Part shown: positions 1-5,983 of the stretch, one piece after another | Position numbering within the stretch: position 1 is the first letter of the stretch | Layout: each line of letters starts with the position of its first letter | Assembly (NCBI GenBank): GCA_010029175.1 | Contig: RGNC01000089.1 | Location: 1-7,881 of the forward strand | DNA length: 7,881 bases | From: Synechococcaceae bacterium WB8_1B_136 | GTDB taxonomy: Bacteria; Cyanobacteriota; Cyanobacteriia; PCC-6307; Cyanobiaceae | Reading direction: 5' to 3' | Notes under the pieces: model-generated | What the model saw: only the letters and a program-made list of their open reading frames with translations | Database searches by the model: none | Told to the model about the DNA's origin: nothing | Made by a program: the position numbers and the translations under genes

Positions 1-165
1 GGCCGGCAGTGCCACGGCGGAGAGGATGCCGATGATCACCACAACCACCAGCAGCTCCACCAGGGTGAAGCCTTGCTGCAACCGTTGCGCTTGGCTGCCG
101 CGTTTCTGGGCGATGCGCTTCAGAAAGTGGGAGCGCATGGTTGAGGTAAGGGAAGTGGTTGTCAT
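1..165 (-). CDS. Type IV prepilin (PilA/GspG-like), N-terminal part only
   Basis: Reverse-strand reading from an ATG at 165 gives 55 residues before the window edge. A basic leader containing RSHFLKRIAQKRG ends in Gly32. The class III prepilin signature follows: Phe33 at +1, Glu37 at +5, then a hydrophobic stretch (FTLVELLVV through AVALPA). Prepilin peptidase should cut between Gly32 and Phe33, and the hydrophobic helix packs the pilus core. A second in-frame ATG at 138 would give a 23-residue leader, which also suits cyanobacterial pilins. Neither start has a clear Shine-Dalgarno sequence. The globular domain lies outside the window, so major pilin, minor pilin and type II secretion pseudopilin cannot be told apart. 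The gene diverges from the histidine kinase across about 140 bp. Confidence 0.88.
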   Translation of the reverse strand, partial: MTTTSLTSTMRSHFLKRIAQKRGSQAQRLQQGFTLVELLVVVVIIGILSAVALPA

Positions 166-232
166 CAGGTGATGTTTGGGCTTGATCTCAAGTTAAAGGG
201 GGCACCTGCGCCACACCACTGGAGCCGACTGG

Positions 233-265
233 GAATTCGCTGTGAATTTGCTGAGAATGGGCAAC
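233..265. promoter_or_regulatory. 11-bp-period direct repeats upstream of the kinase
   Basis: GAATTCGCTG (233-242) and GAATTTGCTG (244-253) differ at one base and start 11 bp apart. A third GAAT begins at 255, again 11 bp on, but then diverges. OmpR/PhoB-family regulators are known to bind direct repeats of about 11 bp. The site lies between the divergent pilin and kinase genes, and an OmpR-type regulator is encoded nearby, so an operator is plausible. A small inverted repeat (CTTGA-TC-TCAAG, 181-192) lies closer to the pilin gene. No convincing -35/-10 pair was found in this gap. The binding role is inference. Confidence 0.35.
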
Positions 266-308
266 GGGCGAGCTTCGCCTTAGCGTCAGGCGGGTTGGGA
301 GAGATCCG

Positions 309-1790
309 GTGGCGCGTGGGCTTTCCCTGGCGGCTAAACCGCAAGGACCTTCAATTCGCCGTCATCTGCAGGCCACCAGTCTGCTGGCGGTGCTGGCTGG
401 CTATGTGGTGCTCCTGTATGCCCATCGCGAGATGGCTGCGAACCTGCGTCAGCAGCGTCATATCGCCCTGGCGCAGGCCACTGGCCTTGCCCTTGGCCAA
501 CGGCGTTCGCCAGCGGGCAAGGGCCGCGATCCGTTGACGCAGCAATTGGCGGATCATTCCACGCCCTTGGTGTTGGTGTGGATAGAACCGATCTCCCGGG
601 CCCGGGGCCCAGTTCTGCTCCCCCCAGGTGAGGTCTTCCGTGGTCTGCGCGATGAGCCGGGGCTGATCGCGGCAGCCGATGCCGCAGCCCAGAAGGCTGC
701 CAATCCCCTCTTTGTGGAATTCAGCCATCACGGGCGCAGGCTGGTCACCAGTTCCCATCCGCTCAACCTGGCTGGTCAGCCCCATCGCCTGCATCTGCTG
801 CAGGACTTCACTGTTGAGCTCCAGCAGGAGCAGGTGGTCACTCTGCTGCTGGTTGCGGTGGCGGGTGCCTCGGCCCTGTTCACGTCGGCCTTGCTGCGGC
901 TGGTGATTCACCGCGGCTTGTTGCCCCTCGATGCCTTCAGCGCCACGCTGGCGGGCATGGGCTCCAGCAGCTTGAGCACCGATCGGCTGCCGCTGGCCGA
1001 TCAACCGCTGGAGCTGCAGCCGATCGCTTCCTCCTTCAACGATCTGCTGGATCGCCTGTCGGAGGCCTGGGAGCACCAGCGCACCTTTGTGAATGGTGTG
1101 TCGCACGAGCTGCGCACTCCGATCACCCTGATCGCCGGCTACAGCCGCCGCCTGCTGTGCCGGGCCAGCACCCTCACGCCCGAGCAGGCCGAGCAGCTGG
1201 AGCTGGTGGCCAGCGAGGCCGAATCCATGGGCCGGTTGGTGAATGATCTGCTGGAGATTGCCCGCGACGATGCCGGTCGCCTGCAGCTCAACTGCCGCGC
1301 CTTTGATCCCTACCAGTTGCTGCGGGACTTGCAGCTGAGGTTGGAGCGCACCGCCGGCGGACGGTTGCTGTTGCAGCCTGCTCCCCGCTTCGATGGGGAG
1401 GTGAGCGGTGATCCGGAGCGCCTCAGCCAGTGCCTCACCAACCTTGTGGAGAACGCGCTCAAATACAGCCCCCCCGCCACGCCGATTGAGTTGGGCCTCA
1501 GCCAGGACGGCGCTGAACTGGTGTGGCACGTGCGCGACCACGGTCCGGGGGTGCCTGCTGCCGAGCGGCTGCGCATCTTTGAGCGCTTCGTGCGCGGTGC
1601 ATCCCAGGCCGGCAGCGCCGGCCATGGCATCGGCCTGGCGGTGGTGAAAACCCTGATGGAGCGCATGGGCGGGCGGGTGCTGGTGGCGCAGCCAGCCACC
1701 GGCAACGGGGCCGACTTTCAGTTGCGGCTGCCCGTCCTGCGCTCCAACCCGCGCAGCGTTCACCCGCGCCGCTGGTTCAGCCCCGTCTGA
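309..1790 (+). CDS. Membrane sensor histidine kinase
   Basis: A 493-residue two-component sensor kinase with two transmembrane segments (about 24-39 and 177-199). They enclose an extracytoplasmic sensing region of about 135 residues with no recognised domain. A HAMP-like linker (about 200-255) follows, then the HisKA H-box SHELRTP with phospho-accepting His266. The ATPase domain has an N-box (NLVENALKYS, Asn382), a G1 box (DHGPG, 410-414) and a G2 box (GHGIGL, 438-443). All key catalytic motifs are present, so it should be active. The GTG start is supported by GGAGAG at 298-303, five bases upstream. The stop lies inside the convergent receiver gene (14-nt overlap). Its likely partners are the two response regulators on the opposite strand. 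The signal it senses cannot be read from the sequence. Confidence 0.93.
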   Translation: MARGLSLAAKPQGPSIRRHLQATSLLAVLAGYVVLLYAHREMAANLRQQRHIALAQATGLALGQRRSPAGKGRDPLTQQLADHSTPLVLVWIEPISRARGPVLLPPGEVFRGLRDEPGLIAAADAAAQKAANPLFVEFSHHGRRLVTSSHPLNLAGQPHRLHLLQDFTVELQQEQVVTLLLVAVAGASALFTSALLRLVIHRGLLPLDAFSATLAGMGSSSLSTDRLPLADQPLELQPIASSFNDLLDRLSEAWEHQRTFVNGVSHELRTPITLIAGYSRRLLCRASTLTPEQAEQLELVASEAESMGRLVNDLLEIARDDAGRLQLNCRAFDPYQLLRDLQLRLERTAGGRLLLQPAPRFDGEVSGDPERLSQCLTNLVENALKYSPPATPIELGLSQDGAELVWHVRDHGPGVPAAERLRIFERFVRGASQAGSAGHGIGLAVVKTLMERMGGRVLVAQPATGNGADFQLRLPVLRSNPRSVHPRRWFSPV

Positions 1791-2142
1791 GCAGCTGCGG
1801 CAGGGCGGCCAGGGCTTCGGTTTTCAGCAGGGTGGCCTCCGCGCCGGCCGCCAGGGCGAGGGTGTTTACTGCCGGATCACACAGGGCCGTCACCACCGCC
1901 ACCCGACCCGCAAAGCGCCGTGCCGCCAGGGCCTGCAGCGTGGCCGCGCCATCCAGGCCCGGCATCATCCAGTCCAGCAGCACCAGCTCCACCTCGGCCA
2001 GCTGGGGGTGCTCCACCAGTTCGCGGCCGTCTCCGCAGCGCAGCACCTGCGCCCCCAGGTCCTCCAGCTCGCTGGCCAGCAGGTCGCGGATGCGGGGGTC
2101 GTCGTCGACCACCGCCACCAGGGCCTGGTCCATCGGGCTCAT
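1777..2142 (-). CDS. Stand-alone receiver-domain response regulator
   Basis: A 121-residue protein made of one CheY-like receiver and no output domain. The acidic pocket is Asp13-Asp14-Asp15 (VVDDDPR), the phospho-acceptor is Asp57 (LLDWMMPG), the switch threonine is Thr85 (VVTAL) and the conserved lysine is Lys107 (LLKTE). Its ATG overlaps the stop of the upstream OmpR-type gene as ATGA (2139-2142), and AGGAGG lies four bases before the ATG, so translation is probably coupled. A longer in-frame reading exists upstream but runs inside the OmpR-type gene and is not the real start. Such proteins act as phosphate sinks, phosphorelay intermediates or protein-interaction switches; which applies here is unknown. 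Its 3' end overlaps the kinase gene by 14 nt. Confidence 0.87.
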   Translation of the reverse strand: MSPMDQALVAVVDDDPRIRDLLASELEDLGAQVLRCGDGRELVEHPQLAEVELVLLDWMMPGLDGAATLQALAARRFAGRVAVVTALCDPAVNTLALAAGAEATLLKTEALAALPQLLRRG

Positions 2143-2804
2143 GGGGCCTCCTGCTTGATCGCTCCGCTCTTGAGCAGGAAGCCCACCCCGCGCACCGTTT
2201 GGATCAGCGTGGGCAGGCCGGATGGTTCCAGCTTGCGACGCAGATAGCGCACATACACATCCAGCACATTGGCGTCGCCGCAGAAGTGCTCGCCCCACAC
2301 CTGCCGCAGCAGGCTCTCGCGGCTCTGTACCCGCCCCGGCTGCAGCAGCAGCGCCTGCAGCAGCTGAAATTCCGTGTGGCTGAGATGCACCGGCACGCCG
2401 CCGCGGCTCACTTCATGGCTGGCCAGATCCAGCCGCAGATCCTCCAGCTCCAGCACGCTGGCCTCTCCCGTGGCCGGGCGGCCCAGCCGCCGGGCCAGAG
2501 CCCGCAGCCGCGCCAGTAGCTCTTCAATGGAAAACGGCTTCACCAGGTAGTCGTCGGCGCCGGCATCGAGGGCCTCCACCCGGTCGCGCACCGCGTCGCG
2601 GCCGGTGAGCATCAGCACCGGCAGCTCCAGGCCGGTGGCGCGCACCCTTTGGCAGATCTCCACCCCGCTCAGATCGGGCAGCATCCAATCGAGAATCAGC
2701 AGCTCGGGAGGCTGTTGGCGGATGGCGGTGAGCGCCTCCATGCCATCGAGGAACTGGCGCAGACGCGCGTCGTCGTCCGCCAGCAGAACGCTGATGGCTT
2801 GCAT
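2139..2804 (-). CDS. OmpR/PhoB-family response regulator with shortened receiver
   Basis: A 221-residue DNA-binding response regulator. The receiver has an acidic triad Asp10-12 (LLADDDAR), phospho-acceptor Asp39 (LILDWMLPD), Thr67 (LMLTG) and Lys89 (YLVKPF). The C-terminal winged helix runs from about 120 to 214 and is typical (LSHTEFQLL, VLDVYVRYLRRKLE, TVRGVGF). The receiver is odd: only 27 residues separate Asp12 from Asp39, against about 42 in E. coli PhoB. The join falls between Leu19 (RLRQFL) and Asp20 (DGMEAL), near base 2747. About 15 residues are missing there, covering the end of helix 1 and strand 2, while the frame is kept. The ATG at 2804 gives the usual N-terminus; a GTG at 2825 would add seven residues. 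It heads an operon with the stand-alone receiver and is presumably phosphorylated by the neighbouring kinase, if it folds. Confidence 0.9.
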   Translation of the reverse strand: MQAISVLLADDDARLRQFLDGMEALTAIRQQPPELLILDWMLPDLSGVEICQRVRATGLELPVLMLTGRDAVRDRVEALDAGADDYLVKPFSIEELLARLRALARRLGRPATGEASVLELEDLRLDLASHEVSRGGVPVHLSHTEFQLLQALLLQPGRVQSRESLLRQVWGEHFCGDANVLDVYVRYLRRKLEPSGLPTLIQTVRGVGFLLKSGAIKQEAP

Positions 2805-2860
2805 GGTGGGCCGTGGGGGCTGCACCCTTCCTAACCGCAGCGGCGGGCCCGAGCCCGGAT

Positions 2861-2894
2861 TGATGTGTAAGGCGTGGCTAAGCTCTACACATCA
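2861..2894. promoter_or_regulatory. Perfect 9-bp inverted repeat upstream of vapBC
   Basis: TGATGTGTA (2861-2869) is repeated in inverse as TACACATCA (2886-2894) across a 16-bp spacer. It ends 12 bp before the vapB ATG. VapBC complexes are known to repress their own promoter by binding inverted repeats at such positions through the antitoxin. It also lies in the gap shared with the divergent OmpR-type operon, so it could touch both. A TTGATG at 2860-2865 resembles a -35 box but has no good -10 partner. The operator role is inferred. Confidence 0.5.
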
Positions 2895-2906
2895 GGCGGC
2901 TGTGCG

Positions 2907-3125
2907 ATGTGCACGAACATCGTGATCGACGATCAGCTCATGCGTGATGCCATGCAGGCCTGTGGTGCTCGCACCAAGCGAGAGGCTGTTGAGCTTGGCC
3001 TGCGCACCCTCGTGAAGCTGGAGCAACAGAAGCGAATCCGCGGTTTTCGCGGTCGTTTGCCCTGGGATGGCGATCTCGAAAGCCTGCGCCACGAACACGC
3101 CTCCGCAGCCGCCGAGCCGGTGTGA
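2907..3125 (+). CDS. vapB: VapB-family antitoxin
   Basis: A 72-residue antitoxin of the VapB family that begins with a ribbon-helix-helix-like segment (MCTNIVIDDQLM, then TKREAVELGLRTLV). The N-terminal part should dimerise and bind operator DNA. The C-terminal tail (RIRGFRGRLPWDGDLESLR) matches the toxin-binding tail of this family, in which a Trp-x-Gly-Asp-Leu motif is common. The ATG at 2907 is chosen because family members begin just before the TNIVID strand and because a weak AGGCGG lies seven bases upstream. An upstream in-frame GTG at 2874 lies within the inverted repeat and is less likely. The stop overlaps the vapC start as GTGA (3122-3125), so the toxin is probably made by coupled translation. 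Antitoxins of this type neutralise the toxin and help to repress the operon. Confidence 0.88.
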   Translation: MCTNIVIDDQLMRDAMQACGARTKREAVELGLRTLVKLEQQKRIRGFRGRLPWDGDLESLRHEHASAAAEPV

Positions 3126-3511
3126 TTGTTGTTGATTCCTCGGTGTGGATTGATTACTTCAACGGCGTGGCGACGCCTGAGGTGGAGCGTCTCGACGCTC
3201 TGCTGGGCTTCACGCCGGTGGCCATCGGCGATCTGATCCTGGTGGAGGTGCTGCAAGGGTTCCGCCACGACCGCGACGTGGCCACGGCCCGTGAGTTGTT
3301 CGGATCGATGCCTTTGCTGGCCATGCTCGGTTCCCAGAACGCCTGTAAAGCAGCGGCCAACGACCGGACCCTCCGCAGCCGAGGCATCACGGTGCGCAAG
3401 ACGATCGATGCAATCATCGCCACGGCTTGCATTGAAGCGAACATGCCGCTGCTGTTCAGTGATCGCGATTTCATGCCCTATGTGGAGCACCTGGGGTTGG
3501 AGGCTGCATGA
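3122..3511 (+). CDS. vapC: VapC-type PIN-domain ribonuclease toxin
   Basis: A 129-residue PIN-domain protein, normal length for VapC. The acidic residues that hold the catalytic metal are all present: Asp5 (VVDSSVWID), Glu42 (LVEVLQG), Asp96 (TIDAIIA) and Asp114 (FSDRDF). The toxin should therefore be active. VapC enzymes cut RNA, commonly tRNA or rRNA, and stop translation when the antitoxin is lost; the target here cannot be predicted. It starts with GTG inside the vapB stop codon and has no visible ribosome site of its own, which keeps toxin output tied to antitoxin translation. The gene ends 81 bp from the stop of a convergent MazF-like toxin gene. The gap between them shows no T-tailed hairpin. 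Confidence 0.93.
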   Translation: MIVVDSSVWIDYFNGVATPEVERLDALLGFTPVAIGDLILVEVLQGFRHDRDVATARELFGSMPLLAMLGSQNACKAAANDRTLRSRGITVRKTIDAIIATACIEANMPLLFSDRDFMPYVEHLGLEAA

Positions 3512-3592
3512 ACCTCCAGGGCCAGGAAGCCGCGCAGCCGGTCGTCGTCGTTCACGCTCAGCAACCGGAGAGCAGAGAAGTGAGCCATCGGG

Positions 3593-3946
3593 TTATGGCG
3601 TCTTCAGGTCACAACCGAACAGCTGGCCCAGGTGGGTTTCGACGCCGGCGCGATCGGGTGGGGCGAGGGCGCCGAGACGCTCCAGGATCAGCCGCTCATC
3701 CAGAGTGAACAGCTTGAAGCGCACCAGGCAGGGCTGCGGCAGGCCGGCTGCCTGGCAGTCCTGGATCGGCCAATCCAGAGGCCAGGCCGACTGCTTGGCT
3801 GAGGTCACCATCGCCAGAAGCAGGTGGCCAGAGGCCTGCTGAAAGCCTGGCTGAGAAAGCACCAGGGCGGGCCGCCGCTTCTGCGCGGTGCGATCGGTGA
3901 ATGGAAAGGGCACCACCACCAGCCCATAACGCGCACAGGGTTTCAC
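3593..3946 (-). CDS. MazF/PemK-family endoribonuclease toxin
   Basis: A 117-residue protein of the PemK/MazF fold. The N-terminus has the family signature GLVVVPFPFTD followed by KRRPALVLS, where Arg25 is the likely catalytic arginine; LAMVTSA with Thr48 supplies the second conserved catalytic region. MazF-type enzymes cut mRNA or other RNA at short sequences and inhibit growth. The specificity here is unknown. The start is a GTG at 3946 that overlaps the antitoxin stop as GTGA (3943-3946). This makes a two-gene minus-strand operon behind the AbrB-type antitoxin. It faces vapC tail to tail. No key residue appears lost. The name mazF is withheld because the AbrB-type antitoxin pairing is loosely classified and several subfamilies share this fold. 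Confidence 0.88.
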   Translation of the reverse strand: MKPCARYGLVVVPFPFTDRTAQKRRPALVLSQPGFQQASGHLLLAMVTSAKQSAWPLDWPIQDCQAAGLPQPCLVRFKLFTLDERLILERLGALAPPDRAGVETHLGQLFGCDLKTP

Positions 3947-4194
3947 AGATCCCGGAAGGCCTCCTCATCGGTCGGGCTGCTCCACTCCTGCAGGCTGGCG
4001 TCGAGACCCTGCAGGTAGGTGAGATCCAGCGGGGCCAGGGCCCGCACCCGCACTGAGCCATCCTCCAGTTCCCAGCTGAGTTGATCACCCTTCCGGAGTC
4101 CAAGGGCATCGCGCACCGCCTTGGGAATCGTCACTTGCCCCTTGGCCGTGAGGGTGGCCACCTCGATGGGGACCGTTGCGGGCGCTGCCGTCAT
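3943..4194 (-). CDS. AbrB/MazE-type antitoxin
   Basis: An 83-residue antitoxin with a SpoVT/AbrB swapped-hairpin DNA-binding domain at about residues 11-52 (TLTAKGQVTIPKAVRDALGL, then KGDQLSWELEDGSVRV). The acidic C-terminus (about 57-83, ending DEEAFRDL) is the likely toxin-binding segment. The ATG at 4194 is preferred: AGGA lies four bases upstream, and the predicted promoter would leave only a few leader bases for the alternative ATG at 4209, which adds MQQES. The stop overlaps the start of the MazF-like toxin by four bases. It probably neutralises that toxin and represses the shared promoter, whose -35 box sits inside an inverted repeat. Confidence 0.88.
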   Translation of the reverse strand: MTAAPATVPIEVATLTAKGQVTIPKAVRDALGLRKGDQLSWELEDGSVRVRALAPLDLTYLQGLDASLQEWSSPTDEEAFRDL

Positions 4195-4219
4195 GGATTC
4201 CTGCTGCATGCCTGCATTT

Positions 4220-4248
4220 AGTTTATCGACAAGATCTCCTTGCGGTAA
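4220..4248 (-). promoter_or_regulatory. Candidate sigma-70 promoter for the AbrB/MazF-type operon
   Basis: On the minus strand, TTACCG (4243-4248) and TAAACT (4220-4225) are separated by exactly 17 bp. They match the -35 consensus at three of six positions and the -10 consensus at four of six. Transcription would begin near 4213, leaving about 18 bases before the preferred ATG at 4194. The -35 box sits inside the adjacent inverted repeat. This is read by eye and untested. Confidence 0.4.
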
Positions 4249-4252
4249 GGAG
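4236..4252. promoter_or_regulatory. Inverted repeat over the -35 box, possible antitoxin operator
   Basis: CTCCTT (4236-4241) and AAGGAG (4247-4252) are perfect 6-bp inverted arms around a 5-bp centre. The repeat covers the predicted -35 box of the minus-strand toxin-antitoxin operon, where a bound AbrB-type antitoxin would block transcription. Because AAGGAG also resembles a ribosome binding site, chance is possible, but no start codon lies at a suitable distance on either strand. Confidence 0.4.
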
Positions 4253-4273
4253 GCCTTTCATCGCTGGGATCGG

Positions 4274-4302
4274 TTGGGCCCCAGCTGTGTTCTGTCTAGG
4301 GT
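4274..4302 (+). promoter_or_regulatory. Weak candidate promoter for the ABC permease gene
   Basis: TTGGGC (4274-4279), a 17-bp spacer and TAGGGT (4297-4302) form a weak sigma-70-like pair with the TAnnnT pattern. Transcription would start at about 4308-4309, directly at the ATG at 4309, so the message could be nearly leaderless. Each box matches consensus at only three of six positions. Confidence 0.25.
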
Positions 4303-4308
4303 CGTTCG

Positions 4309-5178
4309 ATGGCTCTGTTCGCCTTGCCCCGCGCCGCCCATCTCTCCGGCCGCATGGCCCGCTGGGGGGTGGTGATCGTGGTGGTGTACGCCCTGGTGGC
4401 GCTGCTCACGCCGTTGCTGGTGCAGGTCGGCTGGCTGCCGGATCTCAACGCCGGCCTCGACAACCCCATCTACGCCTCCCCCTCCTGGCAGCACTGGTGC
4501 GGCACCGATCGTTTGGGGCGAGATGTGTGCGTGCGCACCCTGGCTGGCAGTGGCGTGGCCCTGCAGGTGGTGCTGATCGCCCTGGTGGCGGCGCTGTTGA
4601 TCGGCGTGCCCCTGGGCATGGTGAGCGGCTACCTGGGGGGCTGGCTGGATCGCGGCCTGGTGCTGCTGATGGACACCCTCTACACCCTGCCGGTGCTGCT
4701 GCTCTCGGTGGTGCTGGCCTTCCTGCTGGGCAAGGGCCTGCCCAATGCCGCCGCCGCCCTCTGTGTGGTGTACGTGCCGCAGTACTTCCGGGTGGTGCGC
4801 AACCAGACCGCCCAGGTGAAGGCGGAGCTGTTCGTGGAGGCGGCCCGCTCGCTCGGGGCCGGGCCGGTGTGGATCCTGCGCCACTACCTGTTCCGCAACG
4901 TGATCACCTCGGTGCCGGTGCTGCTCACCCTCAATGCCGCCGACGCGGTGCTGGTGCTCGGCGGCCTGGGCTTCCTGGGCCTGGGCCTGCCGGAAACGGT
5001 GCCGGAGTGGGGCAGTGATCTGCAGCAGGCCCTCAGCGCCGTGCCCACCGGCGTGTGGTGGACCGCCCTCTACCCCGGCGTGGCGATGTTCGTGCTGGTG
5101 CTCGGGCTCTCCTTCCTGGGCGAGGGTCTGGAGAGCTGGCTCAGCGGCAGCGGCCAGAGCGGCAAGTCGGCGCGCTGA
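4309..5178 (+). CDS. ABC transporter permease, DppC/OppC family
   Basis: A 289-residue inner-membrane permease of the peptide/nickel class (binding-protein-dependent transport, DppC type). An N-terminal membrane helix (about 19-40) is followed by the family segment CGTDRLGRDV (64-73). Further hydrophobic segments lie at about 83-105, 115-141, 147-162, 200-226 and 253-273. The EAA loop that docks on the ATPase is visible at 177-196 (EAARSLGAGPVWILRHYLFR). Length is normal and no motif is broken. DppC-type subunits pair with a DppB-type permease, one or two ATPases and a substrate-binding protein, none of which is in this window. The substrate (peptide, nickel or other) cannot be read. Its stop is 22 bp from the convergent trmH stop. 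Confidence 0.92.
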   Translation: MALFALPRAAHLSGRMARWGVVIVVVYALVALLTPLLVQVGWLPDLNAGLDNPIYASPSWQHWCGTDRLGRDVCVRTLAGSGVALQVVLIALVAALLIGVPLGMVSGYLGGWLDRGLVLLMDTLYTLPVLLLSVVLAFLLGKGLPNAAAALCVVYVPQYFRVVRNQTAQVKAELFVEAARSLGAGPVWILRHYLFRNVITSVPVLLTLNAADAVLVLGGLGFLGLGLPETVPEWGSDLQQALSAVPTGVWWTALYPGVAMFVLVLGLSFLGEGLESWLSGSGQSGKSAR

Positions 5179-5200
5179 GGCTGCGGGCCGGCGGATGGTT

Positions 5201-5896
5201 TCAATAGCGCAGCTTCAGGGTGCGGGGCAGCTGCTCGGCAATCTCTCCCTCGCTGGTGAGGGCGGGGTAGGGACGTCCCTCGCGGCGGCACCATTGCGCC
5301 ACCTGGGGATAGGCCCACTCGAACAGGATGCGGCGATACGCCGGTTCGCCGCCGGGGATGCCCTCGCCGGCGCTGGGCACCAGGCCGGCCAGCTCCCGCT
5401 GGCGCAGGGCTTCGAACAGCAGGGTGGCGGCGGCCACGCTCACGTTGAGGCTCTGCACCATGCCCGTCATCGGGATGAACAGGGGCTGGTCCACCAGGGC
5501 CAGGGCCGCCTCGCTCATGCCCCACTTCTCCGCCCCCAGCAGAAAGCAGCTGGGGCCGGTGAAATCGCAGTGGCGGTAGTCCACCGCGTTCACCCCCAGG
5601 TGGGTGCCATAGATGCGGAAGCCCTTGGCCTTGAGGCCGGTGAGGCAGGTTTCGATGCTGGGGTGGGGGTGCAGCGGCACCCACTTCTGGCTGCCCTTGG
5701 CGGTTTTGTTGAAGGTGCGGGGTCGCCCCGGCAGGCTCACCACATGGGCCTCCATCGCCCCCACCGCGTCGCAGGTGCGCAGGATCGCCGAGAGGTTGTG
5801 GGGCTTGTCCACCTGCTCCAGCACCACCGTGAGATCGCCCATGCGGCGGTTGAGCACGGCCTGAAGCCGCTCATAGCGTCGGGGCAGCAGGGGCAT
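5201..5896 (-). CDS. trmH: tRNA (guanosine-18-2'-O)-methyltransferase TrmH
   Basis: A 231-residue SPOUT-class RNA methylase that should add a 2'-O-methyl group to G18 in the tRNA D-loop, using S-adenosylmethionine. The TrmH N-terminus LPRRYERLQAVLNRR precedes motif 1 (DKPHNLSAILRTCDAVG, with Asn34 and catalytic Arg40). Motif 2 is LLGAEKWGMS (119-128) and motif 3 is PMTGMVQSLNVSVAAA (142-157), which forms the knot and cofactor site. The C-terminal extension (ILFEWAYPQVAQ, then GRPYPAL) also resembles E. coli TrmH and separates it from the rRNA methylase RlmB. The start at 5896 fits the family; an in-frame ATG at 5911 would add five residues. It diverges from the alkyltransferase-like gene across less than 90 bp. 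Confidence 0.93.
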   Translation of the reverse strand: MPLLPRRYERLQAVLNRRMGDLTVVLEQVDKPHNLSAILRTCDAVGAMEAHVVSLPGRPRTFNKTAKGSQKWVPLHPHPSIETCLTGLKAKGFRIYGTHLGVNAVDYRHCDFTGPSCFLLGAEKWGMSEAALALVDQPLFIPMTGMVQSLNVSVAAATLLFEALRQRELAGLVPSAGEGIPGGEPAYRRILFEWAYPQVAQWCRREGRPYPALTSEGEIAEQLPRTLKLRY

Positions 5897-5983
5897 GGGC
5901 GCTGGCGGCATGGGCGGCGGCGTGGATCCATGCTGTCTGATGGCGGTTGAATGGGGCTCCTGGATCGCCCCCCGCCCGCTGCG

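Noticed and set aside
351..1763. 470-codon minus-strand open frame opposite the histidine kinase
   Set aside because: It mirrors a clear kinase gene, is rich in Gln/His/Ala as expected from antisense GC-rich code, and shows no domain.
2874..2906. GTG at 2874 as the vapB start
   Set aside because: It lies inside the inverted repeat and adds 11 residues not expected before the TNIVID strand; the ATG at 2907 fits better.
3512..3592. Bidirectional terminator between vapC and the MazF-like gene
   Set aside because: Only a 5-bp CCGGT/ACCGG pair with a 21-base loop and no T-run on either strand.
3508..3708. 66-codon plus-strand frame starting with an ATGA overlap at the end of vapC
   Set aside because: Most of it lies opposite the MazF-like gene, its sequence is Arg/Gly-rich without motifs, and no ribosome site is needed to explain it.
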